Assembly: GCA_036004665.1 (NCBI GenBank)
Contig: DASYRG010000080.1
Location: forward strand, 50,560 to 114,559
Direction of reading: 5' to 3'
Origin: JACQGZ01 sp036004665
Lineage (GTDB): Bacteria; Sysuimicrobiota; Sysuimicrobiia; Sysuimicrobiales; Humicultoraceae
DNA length: 64,000 bases
Numbering within the stretch: position 1 is the stretch's first letter; the number at the start of each line of letters is the position of its first letter. This document shows, piece by piece, positions 8,647 to 18,100 of the stretch. Under the pieces are notes generated by a model that was given only the letters and a program-made list of their open reading frames with translations, did no database searches and had not been told where the DNA came from. Made by a program: the position numbers and the translations under genes.

Positions 8647-9537
8647 ATGAACGACGCCGTCGCCGCCGTTCCCACCGTCCCCGCCCAGCGGGCGCACCGC
8701 CGCGCGCTGTTGGCGCGCGCCCTGGGCAATCCGCTCTCGCTGGCGGGGCTGCTCATCATCGGCGCCCTGCTGCTGATCTCGGTGATCGCACCGCTGATCG
8801 CGCCGTACGACCCCCTGGTGACCGACGTGCCTCGCCGTCTGGAGGCACCCAGCGACGCGCATCTCTTCGGGACCGACGCGTTGGGGCGGGACATCCTCAG
8901 CCGCATCCTCTACGGCACACGCATTTCGCTGCGCATCGCCATCCTCACCGGCGTCATCGCCACCCTGTTGGGGGCCCCGCTGGGGCTAATATCCGGCTAC
9001 TTCCGCGGCCGGGTGGACGACCTGGTGATGCGCGTCACCGACATGTTCATGGCCTTCCCCCGCCTCATCCTGGCCATGGCCATCGCCGCAGCCCTCCGCC
9101 CCACCCTGGAAAACGTGGTCATCGCCATCTCGCTGGCGGCCTGGCCGGCCTATGCCCGATTGGCGCGGGCCGTCACCCTGGGGCTGCGCGAGGAGAACTT
9201 CGTCGAGGCCGCGCGTGCCCTGGGAGCGAGCCCGGCGCGGATCCTGGCCCGCCACATCGCCCCCGGAGTAATCAGCCCCCTGGTGATCCAGGTGAGCCTC
9301 GACATGGGCGGCATCATACTCACGGCGGCCGGCCTGGGCTTCATCGGCTTCGGCGCGCAGCCCCCCACCCCCGAGTGGGGACTGATGATCTCGGAGGGAC
9401 GCACCTACATCACGAACGAGTGGTGGGTCTCGACCTTCCCCGGAATCGCGATCTCGTTGGTGGTCTTGGGGTTCAACTTGCTGGGAGACGGCATCCGCGA
9501 CATCCTCGATCCGCGCCTGCGCAGCGTGAGAGGTTAG
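8647..9537 (+). CDS. ABC transporter permease, DppC type
   Basis: The 296-residue protein carries the N-terminal OppC helix (LAGLLIIGALLLISVIAPLIAPYDP), the motif HLFGTDALGRDILSRILYGTRISL near 75-100, and the EAA loop LREENFVEAARALGASPARILARHIAPGVISPLVIQ. Its C-terminus (FNLLGDGIRDILDPRLRS) is the usual family ending. It would form the heterodimeric channel with the preceding DppB-type protein. The transcription unit ends here: the next gene, 10 bases on, is on the opposite strand, so ATP-binding subunits must come from elsewhere. Confidence 0.92.
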   Translation: MNDAVAAVPTVPAQRAHRRALLARALGNPLSLAGLLIIGALLLISVIAPLIAPYDPLVTDVPRRLEAPSDAHLFGTDALGRDILSRILYGTRISLRIAILTGVIATLLGAPLGLISGYFRGRVDDLVMRVTDMFMAFPRLILAMAIAAALRPTLENVVIAISLAAWPAYARLARAVTLGLREENFVEAARALGASPARILARHIAPGVISPLVIQVSLDMGGIILTAAGLGFIGFGAQPPTPEWGLMISEGRTYITNEWWVSTFPGIAISLVVLGFNLLGDGIRDILDPRLRSVRG

Positions 9538-9547
9538 CAACCACTTC

Positions 9548-10111
9548 CTATGTTGGTTGGTAGTCGAGCAAAACGTTCCCTGAGCTAAAGGTCTTCGTTC
9601 CTACCAATCTAAGATTGACTCTATTCACATCGGTGAAGAGCGGCTTGCCCTTTCCCAACACAACGGGATTCACGAGAACCCTGTACTCATCAACTAAACC
9701 GAGATTCGTGAGTTGTCGGACGATGGTGCCACTCCCGTAGATCACCATGTCCTTCCCAGACTCTTGTTTCATCCGCGCGAGTTCCTCCGGAACGATCTCT
9801 TTCAGCAGCCTGGCATTCTCCCACTGAACACCAGTCAGCGTCTTCGAAAAGACAATTTTGTTCATCTCATTGATCTTGTTGGCAATGATTCGGTCTTCTT
9901 TTGACGTTGCCGGGTCTTTTGCCGCATTGGGCCAGTAGCTCTCAAACAGTTGGTACGTGACACGCCCAAACACAATCGTGTCAAACGGCTTGATCATTTC
10001 AACTGCAGCTTTGTTGAACTCGTCATCCACAACATGCCAATCGATGTTTCCATCTGGACCGGCAAAGAAGCCATCGACAGACACCAGATTGAACATGATG
10101 ATCTTTCTCAT
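9548..10111 (-). CDS. Dihydrofolate reductase-like / RibD C-terminal domain protein
   Basis: The 187-residue protein opens MRKIIMFNLVSVDGFFAGPDGNIDW, the hallmark of the YyaP/RibD_C family. FDTIVFGRVTYQLFESYWP is near 43-61 and VIYGSGTIVRQL (NADPH-binding turn) near 123. Members are NADPH-dependent reductases related to DHFR and to the RibD reductase domain, usually of unknown substrate. Base composition is clearly more AT-rich than both flanks (codons AAA, ATT and AAT are common), suggesting recent acquisition. It is convergent with the permease gene and divergent from the zinc-ribbon gene. A role as an alternative DHFR is possible but unsupported here. Confidence 0.88.
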   Translation of the reverse strand: MRKIIMFNLVSVDGFFAGPDGNIDWHVVDDEFNKAAVEMIKPFDTIVFGRVTYQLFESYWPNAAKDPATSKEDRIIANKINEMNKIVFSKTLTGVQWENARLLKEIVPEELARMKQESGKDMVIYGSGTIVRQLTNLGLVDEYRVLVNPVVLGKGKPLFTDVNRVNLRLVGTKTFSSGNVLLDYQPT

Positions 10112-10183
10112 GTGCTGACCTCTCTTTCCATCAGATTCTGAAGGAGGACCTCACGCCGCGGTTGAGGAACTCACGCAGCGCCC

Positions 10184-10378
10184 ATGGACGAACCCGAACC
10201 GCTCGTCGTAACCTGCCGCAGCTGCACTTCCCCGGTGCCGACGCCCTTCCGGCTCACCTCCGCCGTCTATGAGCTGGACGTCGACGAAAGCTACGATCTT
10301 ACCTGCCCCACCTGTGGGACTACCGCATCGTACACGAAAGCGGACTTTCACATCCCGGCCGCCCCCGCCACCCGCTAA
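10184..10378 (+). CDS. Small zinc-ribbon-like protein
   Basis: This 64-residue acidic protein has two CxxC pairs, CRSC near 12-15 and CPTC near 41-44, spaced as in a zinc ribbon. There are no other recognisable features. Its codon use matches the GC-rich chromosome, unlike the preceding DHFR-like gene. It lies 115 bases before the glutaredoxin gene on the same strand. The ribosome site (AGGA, about 15 bases upstream) is weak. A metal-binding structural role is inferred from the cysteines alone. Confidence 0.6.
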   Translation: MDEPEPLVVTCRSCTSPVPTPFRLTSAVYELDVDESYDLTCPTCGTTASYTKADFHIPAAPATR

Positions 10379-10493
10379 CAATCTCAGGGTCCTCCATCGC
10401 GAGTTTTCCCGCCTCGGCGCCGGCGGAAACCCACGCCGTTTGAACCGAAGGCGCGCGGGAGAAAAGGCGGCTGGATTACCAGGAGGTGGGCAC

Positions 10494-10805
10494 ATGAGCG
10501 AGGCGCCCCCGAAGACTCCTCAACTCATCCCGACGATCTATACGCAGCCCGGCTGCCGATTTTGCAACGCGGCCAAGGCCTGGCTCACCGAGCGTGACAT
10601 TCCCTTCAAAGAACGTGACCTCACGAAGGATGAGACGGCCCAGGACGAGTTGGAGCAGATGGGCCTGTATGCTACCCCGGCCATCGTCATCGATGGGCAG
10701 GTCATCCTGGGCTTTGACGCCAAGGCCCTGGAAGCGGCCCTGGTGCAGAAGCGCACTCCCGCGCTCAGGACGCGCCAGGCGGCATCGACCGATCAAGGGC
10801 CGTAA
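10494..10805 (+). CDS. Glutaredoxin family protein
   Basis: From the ATG at 10494, after a near-ideal AGGAGGTGGGCAC ribosome site, the frame gives 103 residues. The thioredoxin-fold redox motif CRFC sits near 20-23 (YTQPGCRFCNAAKAWL) and the cis-proline segment ATPAIVIDGQVILGF near 56-70, as in NrdH/Uxx-type glutaredoxins. It should catalyse thiol-disulfide exchange in the cytoplasm. An Arg-rich tail of about 20 residues follows the fold. It lies 12 bases before the Hsp20 gene, so a joint stress-response transcript is likely. Confidence 0.88.
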   Translation: MSEAPPKTPQLIPTIYTQPGCRFCNAAKAWLTERDIPFKERDLTKDETAQDELEQMGLYATPAIVIDGQVILGFDAKALEAALVQKRTPALRTRQAASTDQGP

Positions 10806-10817
10806 GGGAGGGACGCC

Positions 10818-11201
10818 ATGCCGGCGCAATTGCCGATCAATGTCTATCAGGAGGGCGACCGGCTCATGATCGCCGCCCCCATGCCCGGGATGGAAGCCCA
10901 GGATATCCACATCACCCTGGAAGGCACCCGGCTGGCCATTCGCGCTGATCTGCGCGGGCCGGGGCAGCGGCGCAACAAGTCCTTCGTGCTGCAGGAGTGG
11001 ACCAGCGGTCCCTATGAGCGGACGATCGACCTCCCACGGCAGGTCGACGGCTCGCGGGCGAACGCCACCTACGACAACGGCATCCTCGTGGTCATCCTCC
11101 CCATCAACGCGCAGGGAGTCGGCGCCCACCTGCACATGATCAAGGTGGGCACGGCGAAGGGGCAGCTGGTCGGTCACACCGGCCACCCGGGCACGGCCTA
11201 A
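10818..11201 (+). CDS. Hsp20 / alpha-crystallin family small heat shock protein
   Basis: The 127-residue protein is nearly all alpha-crystallin domain. It has VYQEGDRLMIAAPMPGMEAQDIHITLEGTRLAI near 9-41, YERTIDLPRQVDGSRANATYDNGILVVILP near 65-95 with the A-x-x-x-NGIL motif, and a short C-terminal tail. Small Hsps bind unfolding proteins without ATP. The N-terminal arm is very short for the family, and no clear I-x-I oligomerisation motif is visible at the C-terminus. The ribosome site AAGGGAGGG precedes the start, and glutaredoxin lies 12 bases upstream. Confidence 0.85.
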   Translation: MPAQLPINVYQEGDRLMIAAPMPGMEAQDIHITLEGTRLAIRADLRGPGQRRNKSFVLQEWTSGPYERTIDLPRQVDGSRANATYDNGILVVILPINAQGVGAHLHMIKVGTAKGQLVGHTGHPGTA

Positions 11202-11231
11202 GTGGCCGCATCGCGGCCCTCGCCGCCTAGC

Positions 11232-12326
11232 CTACCGCCAGGGAGATCGTTCCCAGTTGTCCCGCGCCCCGGGTTCAGGCATCCAGGTCGGCAAAGGCAT
11301 CAAGAGCAGGGCAGACAGCGCGGTCACGTAGGGTTCGTAAAGATGGCGCAGATGCGCCAGCGCCACCGAGGCCTTGGGGCCGTCCGTGAGAGTCACCCCG
11401 CCCCGGGAGAGCATCGCCTCCAGCCTCGGAAAGTCCTCCACGGGCATCCTGTCCTGCGCCGGGGCGCGGGGGGCGACGGCGAACACCTGGCAGAGATCGA
11501 CAACGGTATGGCGAGCCATGGCGAAGGTCCGCTGCGCGGCATGGCGCGGCGCCCCCTCTACACCCGCCAGGATCAGGGCGCAGACGTCCAGCACCGCCGT
11601 AATGCCCGCCAGCCAGGACTGGTTGCTGTGCTGAGACCGGAAGTAGGCCAGGATCGGGTAAGAGAGATGGCTCTCCAGCATGTCGGCGCACCACAGCTCC
11701 CATTCTTCGAGGAAGGTGGAAACCGCCGGTAGGCTCCCGTCCCTCCCGAGCCTGAAGAGGAGCGCCCCGGCGGTCGGCGGCGAGCCCGCCCACCCATCCA
11801 GCATGGTCACGCGGGTTTCGCGGCGGGAGAACTCCTGATAGAAGATCGGGAGATAGCCGATCACCAGCGCCAGGAAGGCAAACCCGGTTCCGCCCTCGAT
11901 CACCGTGATCGCCCGCGCCGGCCATCCCCGCGGCGAGACGTCCCCCAGGCCGATGGTGAAGAAGTTCGTCCCGCTGAAGTAGAGGTCCGACAGGAAGGAG
12001 GCCCTGCCTTGTGGATCGACCAGCGATGAGCCGAGTCCCCACTGCATCATGGCGAAGCCCACGATCAGCCCCGCCGCCCAGACCACCAGCAGCAGGATGA
12101 GACTGACCGGGCCGTAGTAACTGAGGAAGGTCTCCCGGCGGGGTCCCGCCCGCCGCCGCATCCCTGCCTTTCCCCAGAACCGCCAGGTGAGGCGCAGGAT
12201 CACCACCACCAGGCGCAGGCGCCGCGCCACGCGGCGGGGGAGGACGACTGCCTCGAAGGCGTCCCAGAGAACCACGGCGACAATGAGGAAGCCCGCCGCC
12301 AGAACCAGGAGTCGAACGGGGGTCAC
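11232..12326 (-). CDS. Two-helix ion channel (K+ channel-like) with long soluble C-terminus
   Basis: The 364-residue protein has an N-terminal helix (VRLLLVLAAGFLIVAVVLWDAFEAVVLPRR-like, residues about 3-30), then a pore module: helix about 72-96, pore loop with TIGLGD near 123-128 (a TxGxGD filter), and a second helix (AITVIEGGTGFAFLALVIGYLPIFYQEF). About 190 C-terminal residues are soluble and unassigned. The filter has Leu where Tyr/Phe is usual, so K+ selectivity is likely but not certain. The start is a GTG that overlaps the upstream stop as GTGA, making this the last gene of the LiaI/LiaF-like operon. Confidence 0.82.
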   Translation of the reverse strand: MTPVRLLVLAAGFLIVAVVLWDAFEAVVLPRRVARRLRLVVVILRLTWRFWGKAGMRRRAGPRRETFLSYYGPVSLILLLVVWAAGLIVGFAMMQWGLGSSLVDPQGRASFLSDLYFSGTNFFTIGLGDVSPRGWPARAITVIEGGTGFAFLALVIGYLPIFYQEFSRRETRVTMLDGWAGSPPTAGALLFRLGRDGSLPAVSTFLEEWELWCADMLESHLSYPILAYFRSQHSNQSWLAGITAVLDVCALILAGVEGAPRHAAQRTFAMARHTVVDLCQVFAVAPRAPAQDRMPVEDFPRLEAMLSRGGVTLTDGPKASVALAHLRHLYEPYVTALSALLLMPLPTWMPEPGARDNWERSPWR

Positions 12327-12490
12327 ACGCCGACGTAGCGGAGGATGCGCACCAGACCCATGTAGATCAGGACCGTGGGCCAGAGCCGCCAGATCACGTC
12401 CCAGCCAAAGCTGTGATAGCCGAGATTCCCCAGCAGGATGATCAGCCCGAGGGCGATCAGGACCAGTCCCCAGACCGCGCCCCCGCGCAT
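12323..12490 (-). CDS. Tiny membrane protein with LiaI/LiaF-like transmembrane unit
   Basis: This 55-residue ORF has ribosome site GGGAGG eight bases before its ATG at 12490. It has two hydrophobic stretches (VWGLVLIALGLIILLGNLG and WPTVLIYMGLVRIL). The pattern G-L-x-L-I-x-L-G-x-I-x-L-L-x-N followed by W-x-L-W-P is the DUF5668/LiaI-LiaF-like transmembrane unit, which also occurs twice in the 13344-13742 protein. Its stop overlaps the channel start by four bases, and three bases separate it from the upstream gene. Close packing supports a real gene. Confidence 0.75.
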   Translation of the reverse strand: MRGGAVWGLVLIALGLIILLGNLGYHSFGWDVIWRLWPTVLIYMGLVRILRYVGV

Positions 12491-12493
12491 CGG

Positions 12494-13347
12494 TTACCTC
12501 CCGCTGACGACGAACTCGCCGACGCCCAGGGAGGCGCTGATCACGAGACGCGCGGACGCCGTCTCCCAGGCCGCGTTGATGTACTCATCGTCGCTGACCT
12601 GCGTGAATCCCACCAGGCGCAGGCGGTTCACCCCGCCCCGCGCCTTGAGCCGCACGCCGAGTCCGGCGGGGATGACCAGTTCCATCCGGCCGACGCCCCC
12701 GCGCACCTCCACCCGGGTGGTGCCGCGGCGCTCTCCTCTCCAGAGAAGTCGAGATGAAACCCGCCGACCCCGGCCCGCACCTCGATCTCCTCGGCGCCGG
12801 CGTTGCCCAGGCCCACCGCCTCGAACTTCCCCACCCCGCCCCTGAACTCGAGGACCTTCACGACGCCACCTGGAGCCGTGAACTCCACCCGCACCTGCCC
12901 CGCGCCGGCGCTGATCTCCGCGGATCCGCTGAGGCCGGTGAGATCAAACGTTCCCCGACCCGCCCCGGTGGACGCCTCGAGGTCGATGGGAACACGGCGA
13001 TTCAGCGCCACCATCCACTCGTTGGTCAAAGAGAGCCCCAGCCGCCGCGGCGCGCGGTCGAAGATGCGCAGCCGCCCGTCGCGAAAACCAACCTCAGTGT
13101 TGAACAGTTGGCTCTGTCTGATCGTCGCCTCGTAGGCGGGGTCACCCTCTGTTGTCCGCACGGTGAGCGTGCCTGCGCCCATGCGCAGATCTACCTCCAG
13201 CCGGCTGAGGTCTCCGACGGGGGCCCGGTAGGCGGTGGTCCGCACCTCTCCCGGACCGGCGAAGAAGGGCGCGCGGTTCGCTGCGGCGACGACGAGGGCC
13301 GCGACGGCGGCGGTGACCGCCAGCGCGACCCAGCCCGTCCGGGTCAC
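12494..13347 (-). pseudogene. LiaF-like / adhesin-like cell-envelope protein, broken by a one-base frameshift
   Basis: Two frames make one protein. The first, from a GTG at 13347, has an N-terminal membrane anchor (VALAVTAAVAALVVAAANR) and repeated beta-strand units rich in GAG/GGVG (MGAGTLTV, SAGAGQVRV, FRGGVGKFEA, RAGVGGFHLDF). After about residue 205 it turns into unrelated sequence. The other frame resumes the pattern (VEVRGGVGRMELVIPAGLGV, LVISASLGVGEFVVSGR) and ends in TAA at 12494. One missing base near 12738-12748, in a GAGAGGAGAGCG stretch, restores a single protein of about 284 residues. The start overlaps the upstream stop by four bases. Real mutation and sequencing error cannot be separated here. 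Confidence 0.8.
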
Positions 13348-13742
13348 CGCGTGCTCCAGTGCCGCAGCAGGAGGCCCCCGCCGATGGCGATCAGGATGAG
13401 CGCGGGCAGCGCCTCGCCCCCCAGCACGTCCTCCAGGATGAAGGCGACCCCCAACCCAATCAGGATGAGCCCGCCCAGCGGCAGGCGGCGCCGCAGGACC
13501 GAGGCGCCGCCCCCCTCCGCCCCTGCCGGCGGCGGTGGCTCACCTGCCCCCATTGGCGGCACGTCCTCGACCTCGCCGCGGCGGAAGATGACGACCAACC
13601 CGATCACGATGAGGATGAGCGGCCACCAGCGGTCCCATCCGATCCAGGAGCCCAGGCCGAAATTGGCCAGCAGGAAGATCACACCCAGGCCAAAGAGCAG
13701 AATCCCCGCGAAGAGCTGTCGCTGATCGCGCCCCTCCCTCAT
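13344..13742 (-). CDS. Membrane protein with two LiaI/LiaF-like transmembrane units
   Basis: Starting at the ATG at 13742 (ribosome site CGGAGGATC), the 132-residue protein has two similar hydrophobic pairs: LFAGILLFGLGVIFLLANFGL with WWPLILIVIGLVVIFRRG, and LGGLILIGLGVAFILEDVLGG with LPALILIAIGGGLLLRH. They are joined by a Pro/Gly-rich loop. This is the DUF5668-type unit linked to LiaI/LiaF envelope-stress proteins. The frame is open upstream to 14024, but that part is antisense-like to the secreted protein and is rejected. It overlaps the LiaF-like gene by four bases. Confidence 0.78.
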   Translation of the reverse strand: MREGRDQRQLFAGILLFGLGVIFLLANFGLGSWIGWDRWWPLILIVIGLVVIFRRGEVEDVPPMGAGEPPPPAGAEGGGASVLRRRLPLGGLILIGLGVAFILEDVLGGEALPALILIAIGGGLLLRHWSTR

Positions 13743-13762
13743 CGGATCCTCCGGGCCTCGGC

Positions 13763-15028
13763 CTAGTCGCCACCCTCGAACTCGAAGGGATTCTGGGTCC
13801 GACCGCGGAGGATCCCGAATTGATTGCTGATGCCCGGCAGGAACCCGCCGTCGGCGAAGCGGAAGTGGCACCTCAGGTCGAGCAGCCCGTCGTGGTTGCG
13901 ATCTTTCGGGGTGGACTCGCAGAAGGAGAGGGTGTTCTCGCCGCCGGTGATCCCCCAGGTGAGGGAGGACTGATCCACCTCGACCGGCGCGTTGAAGGTC
14001 GCCGTGGAATAGATGTCCACCCACTTGTTCCCCTGCGTGTCCGGGGTGCCCGGGCCAACGTTGATCAAGACCGGTGCCAGCGGGCTGAAGGCCCCACCCC
14101 GGACGAGCAGATTGGGATGGTAGGAAGAGACTACCACCCCGCCCTGGGGCGTGGGCGAGACACGCACGATCTGCCCATCGTTCGTCGCCATCAGCACGTC
14201 GCCGGCGGGCGCAAGCGCTGCGGGGGCAAAGGTACGGATCCCGTCGGTTGAGACGACAAAGAGGGCGGCGTTGGCGGTGATGGACGCGTAGGGCTTGCCG
14301 TGGAGCGCCAGCACGACGCCCGCGCCACTCGCCAGCGATGCGGGGAGCGTCGTGACCAGGGTCACGCTCGAAGGGGAAACGGCAAAAAGCTGGTTGGTCG
14401 CGCCCGCGTACACAAACAACCGGCGGCCGAGTGCTCCGAAGGTCGGCAGCGCCACATCGCCTCCGATGCCAATGGCAGTGCCCACCGCCGCCACGAAGCT
14501 CGGGTCGCTGCTCTGGTTCCAGCGGAAGATTTCTCCACTGGCCCCGTCGCAGATCAGCAGGTAGTCCTTGCCGAAGAGATCGAAGGGGTCGCGGAGGATG
14601 CCCACCGAGGTCCCGCAGGTGGCCGAGGGGATGGTCTCGACGAGGCTCACGCTCGTCCCGTCAAAACTGACCAGGTAGATGTTCGTCCCCTGGGTGACGT
14701 AGAGACCCGTGGCAGCGTAGGCGATGCTGTCGATCGCGCACGTGAGGCTGGTCGGCCGGGAGGGTAAGGTCGCCAGCGGCTGGCGCCTGCCGTTCGACTG
14801 AACCGTGACGACCGACCGGGCCGTCTTGCAGTATCCCAGCGTCGCCCACAGCTTGGCGTCGTGGCTCGGGAAGACAAAACCCGTGGCCACATCCATCAGG
14901 TCCCGATCCCTCGCGAAGAGGGTATCGGTGGCGGCACTCGGGCTGGCGCCGTATCCGACCACCAGCCCGACGACGGCCAACAGCACAACAGCATGTCTGA
15001 CTCGCGCGGTCGTTCTCACCCACCGCAT
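13763..15028 (-). CDS. Secreted protein of unknown function with repeated beta-strand pattern
   Basis: From the ATG at 15028, after ribosome site AGGAGG, the 421-residue protein begins with a signal peptide (ARVRHAVVLLAVVGLVVGYGASPSAA). It continues with many short strands of the kind seen in beta-propellers (LYVTQGTNIYLVSFDGTSVSLVETIP-like repeats, GEIFRWN, LFVYAGATNQLFAV). Near the C-terminus DRNHDGLLDLRC resembles a calcium-binding EF/dockerin loop. Several cysteines suggest an oxidised, exported protein. It lies 20 bases upstream of the LiaI/LiaF-like gene on the same strand and may head that operon. The family is not recognised. Confidence 0.7.
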   Translation of the reverse strand: MRWVRTTARVRHAVVLLAVVGLVVGYGASPSAATDTLFARDRDLMDVATGFVFPSHDAKLWATLGYCKTARSVVTVQSNGRRQPLATLPSRPTSLTCAIDSIAYAATGLYVTQGTNIYLVSFDGTSVSLVETIPSATCGTSVGILRDPFDLFGKDYLLICDGASGEIFRWNQSSDPSFVAAVGTAIGIGGDVALPTFGALGRRLFVYAGATNQLFAVSPSSVTLVTTLPASLASGAGVVLALHGKPYASITANAALFVVSTDGIRTFAPAALAPAGDVLMATNDGQIVRVSPTPQGGVVVSSYHPNLLVRGGAFSPLAPVLINVGPGTPDTQGNKWVDIYSTATFNAPVEVDQSSLTWGITGGENTLSFCESTPKDRNHDGLLDLRCHFRFADGGFLPGISNQFGILRGRTQNPFEFEGGD

Positions 15029-15110
15029 CGGCAGTTCCTCCTGGTGTTGTGGTATGGGGATCAGCCTGGAGTCTAGATTTCGGCCTGGCGGAGGGAACCC
15101 CTCTGGTCCT

Positions 15111-18100
15111 TTAGGGACTCCCCTCCGTGCCGATGCGCTCTGCCGCCCGGGCAGCCTGCTCGAAGGACCACGCCTGCCCCATCGCCCAGGCGGCGGCGAA
15201 GCGGTCCGCGCTGAGGCGCTCCTTGAGACCGGCAACACCACGGTCGTACTCGCGACGGTCGGAGGGCGGCATGGGTGCCCCGACACCTCTGCGCAGCGCG
15301 TCCGCGGCGCTGAGCAGGCGCACCGCCACTTCGGGTTGCTCCTCGGCGGTCACCCGAGCCAGGCCCACGAGGCAGTCCGTCACGCCGAGGCGGTCCCCGA
15401 ACTCCTGAAACCTCCGCAGGCTCTCAACAAAGAGGAGTGCGGCCCGGCGCGGCTCGCCGCGGCCATGGGCGATCATCGCCCGGACGCCGAGAGCCCCGGC
15501 CAGTCCCGCCTTGTGCCCGAATCGCCGCCAGAGCTCTTCGGCTTCGTCGATCAGGGCCTCTGCCTCATCCTCGGCCCGCTCCAAATGCGCGACGATGGCC
15601 AGATTCCCCAGGGCGGCCGCGGTGCCCGGCTTGTCTCCCACCAGTGGCGCTAGCGCCAGACACTCCTGGAAGAGCGTCCGGGCGTACGGATAGTCGCCCA
15701 GGTTCATCGCGATCGTGCCCAGGCTGGTGAGGGAAGAAATCAGCGCCACACGGTCGCCCAGCTCCCTCCGCAGGGCCAGGCTCTCTTCGTGCAGTTGCTG
15801 CGCCCGCGCGTAGTCGCCTTCGGTCCGCGCGATGACGCCCAGATGTCCGAGGCAGGTGGCCAGGCCGTCTTTGTCGCCGACGGCGCGCCAGAGTGCCAGG
15901 GCCTCGGTCAGCAGGGCCTTCGCCCGGGCATGGTCGCGTTGCCGGCGCGCGAGTACCCCGAGCATGTTCAACGCCTCCCCCAGCGGCCAGCGGTCCTCCA
16001 GCCCACGCGCGATGGCAACTGATTCCTCGAGCAGCGCCGCCGCCCGTGCGTAGTCGCCCTGGTTGCGCGCGACGACCCCTACGAGGTTGAGGGCGAGGGC
16101 GACACCATGCTGATTCGCCGCTTCCCTGTAGAGGCGCAGCGCCTCCTCGGCCAGCCCCGCTGCCTGATCGTAGTCCCCCTGCGTGAAGGCCAGAACTGCG
16201 GCGCCGTACAACGCCTTGGCGCGGACACGCGGCGTGGTGGACCCGTCCCGTGAGAGCGCCCCGGCCAGCCACGCGCGTCCCTCCCCCAGGTAGCCATGCA
16301 GCTCCCAGAATCGGACGAGCGCCCCGGCCAGGCGCAGGCCGAACTCCACATCACCCTCGTCTCCCGTTGCCCACCGTAGCGCGACGCGCATGTCGTCGTG
16401 ATCGCGCTCGAGGCGGTCAAGCCAGATGCCCAGGTTGGGACCGTAGAGCTCCGGTTCGGCCCGTTCCGCCAGGTCCCAGCACCAGGCCAGGTGCCGCCCC
16501 CGCACTTGCTCCGCCTCGCCGCTCTCGACCAGACGATCGCGGCCGTAGAGGCGAATTGTCTCCAGCATGTGGTACCGGAAGTCGTCATCGCCGCCTTCCG
16601 TGACGACCAGCGACTTGTCCACGAGATGAGCGAGCAGATCAAGCATCTCTTCGGCCGGGATCTCCTTGCTGGCGCACACGGTCTCCACCGCCTCAAGCGG
16701 GAACCCTCCCGCAAAGACCGAGAGCCGCTGGAAGAGCGTGCGCTCCAGGGGCGGGAGCAGGTCGTAGCTCCACTCCACTGTCGCCCGCAGGGTCTGGTGG
16801 TGCGGGAGGCCGGTGCGGCTTCCCCCGGTGAGCAGGCGAAACCGGTCATCGAGGCGGGTGGCGATCTGTTCGACGGTGAGCACCTTTGCGCGCGCCGCCG
16901 CCAGCTCGATCGCCAACGGGATGCCGTCCAGCCGGCGGGCGATCCTGGCCACGAACCCCGCACTGGCCGCTGTGACCGTGAACACCAGGTTCGCTGGCGT
17001 CGCTCGGTCCAAGAAGAGCCGAGTGGCTTCGAACTGTGCCAGCTGATCGGGACTCACCTGATCGGAGTCGGGGCGGGACAACGGCGGCACGGGGTAGATG
17101 ACTTCCCCCGGGACGCCCAGCGGCTCCCGGCTGCTCGCCAGGATCGAGAGGTGGGGACAGCTCCGCAGCAGCATCGCGGCGAGCTCCGCCGATGCCGCAA
17201 TGAGGTGTTCGCAATTATCGAGGATGAGCAGCAGCCTGCGGTGGCGCAGGTAGTCTACGAGCGACTCGATAATCGAGCGCCCCTGAATCTCGCGGATGCC
17301 GAAGATCGCCGCCACGGTCTGGGGAATGAGCGCGCCGTCGCGGAGCGCGGCCAGTTCGATCAACCAGACGCCCTGGGGGAACTCAGACAGGAGACCGGAC
17401 GCCACCTCTAGGGAGAGCCGGCTCTTGCCGGTTCCTCCCGGTCCCGTCAGCGTGAGGAGACGCGCCCGCTCCAGTGCCCGCCGGGTGTCAGTCATCTCCC
17501 GGTCCCGCCCGATGAAACTCGTCAAGCGCAACGCGGGCAGATTGGTGAGAGGAACGTCGAGGGTCTTCAGGCGCGGGAAGTCGGCGGGGAGCCCGGCGAT
17601 CTCCAGCTGAAAGATGTGTTCCGGCTGCGGCAGGTCTTTCAGCCGGTGCTCGCCCAGATCGCGCACCGCGACGCCCTCGGGCAGGTCGTGGCGCGCCATC
17701 GCCAGCGTGCGTTCCGAGAGGAGGACCTGTCCGCCGTGCCCCGAGGCGGCGATGCGGGCGGTGCGGTTGACGTCCAGCCCGACGTAGCCATGCCCGCCGA
17801 GGGTCGGCTCTCCGGTGTGCAGCCCCATGCGCACCCGCACGGTAGCGTCCCCGGGCCAGTCCTCGGCGGCCAGCGCCCGCTGCGCGGCCGCGGCCCCGGC
17901 GACCGCGTGCCACGCCCGGGGGAAGGCGACGAAGAAGGCGTCCCCCTGGGTGTCCACTTCGGTCCCCTGTTCCTCCGCAAATGCCCGGCGGAGCAGAGCG
18001 GCGTGGCGCGCCAGCAGCTCGGCGTAAGCCCGATCACCGACCTGCTTCAGCAGCTCGGTCGATCCCTCGATATCAGTGAAGAGCAGGGTGACGGTGCCGG

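Noticed and set aside
11204..11218. Terminator between the convergent Hsp20 and channel genes
   Set aside because: Only a 6-bp stem with a 3-base loop and no T-run on either strand; too weak to call.
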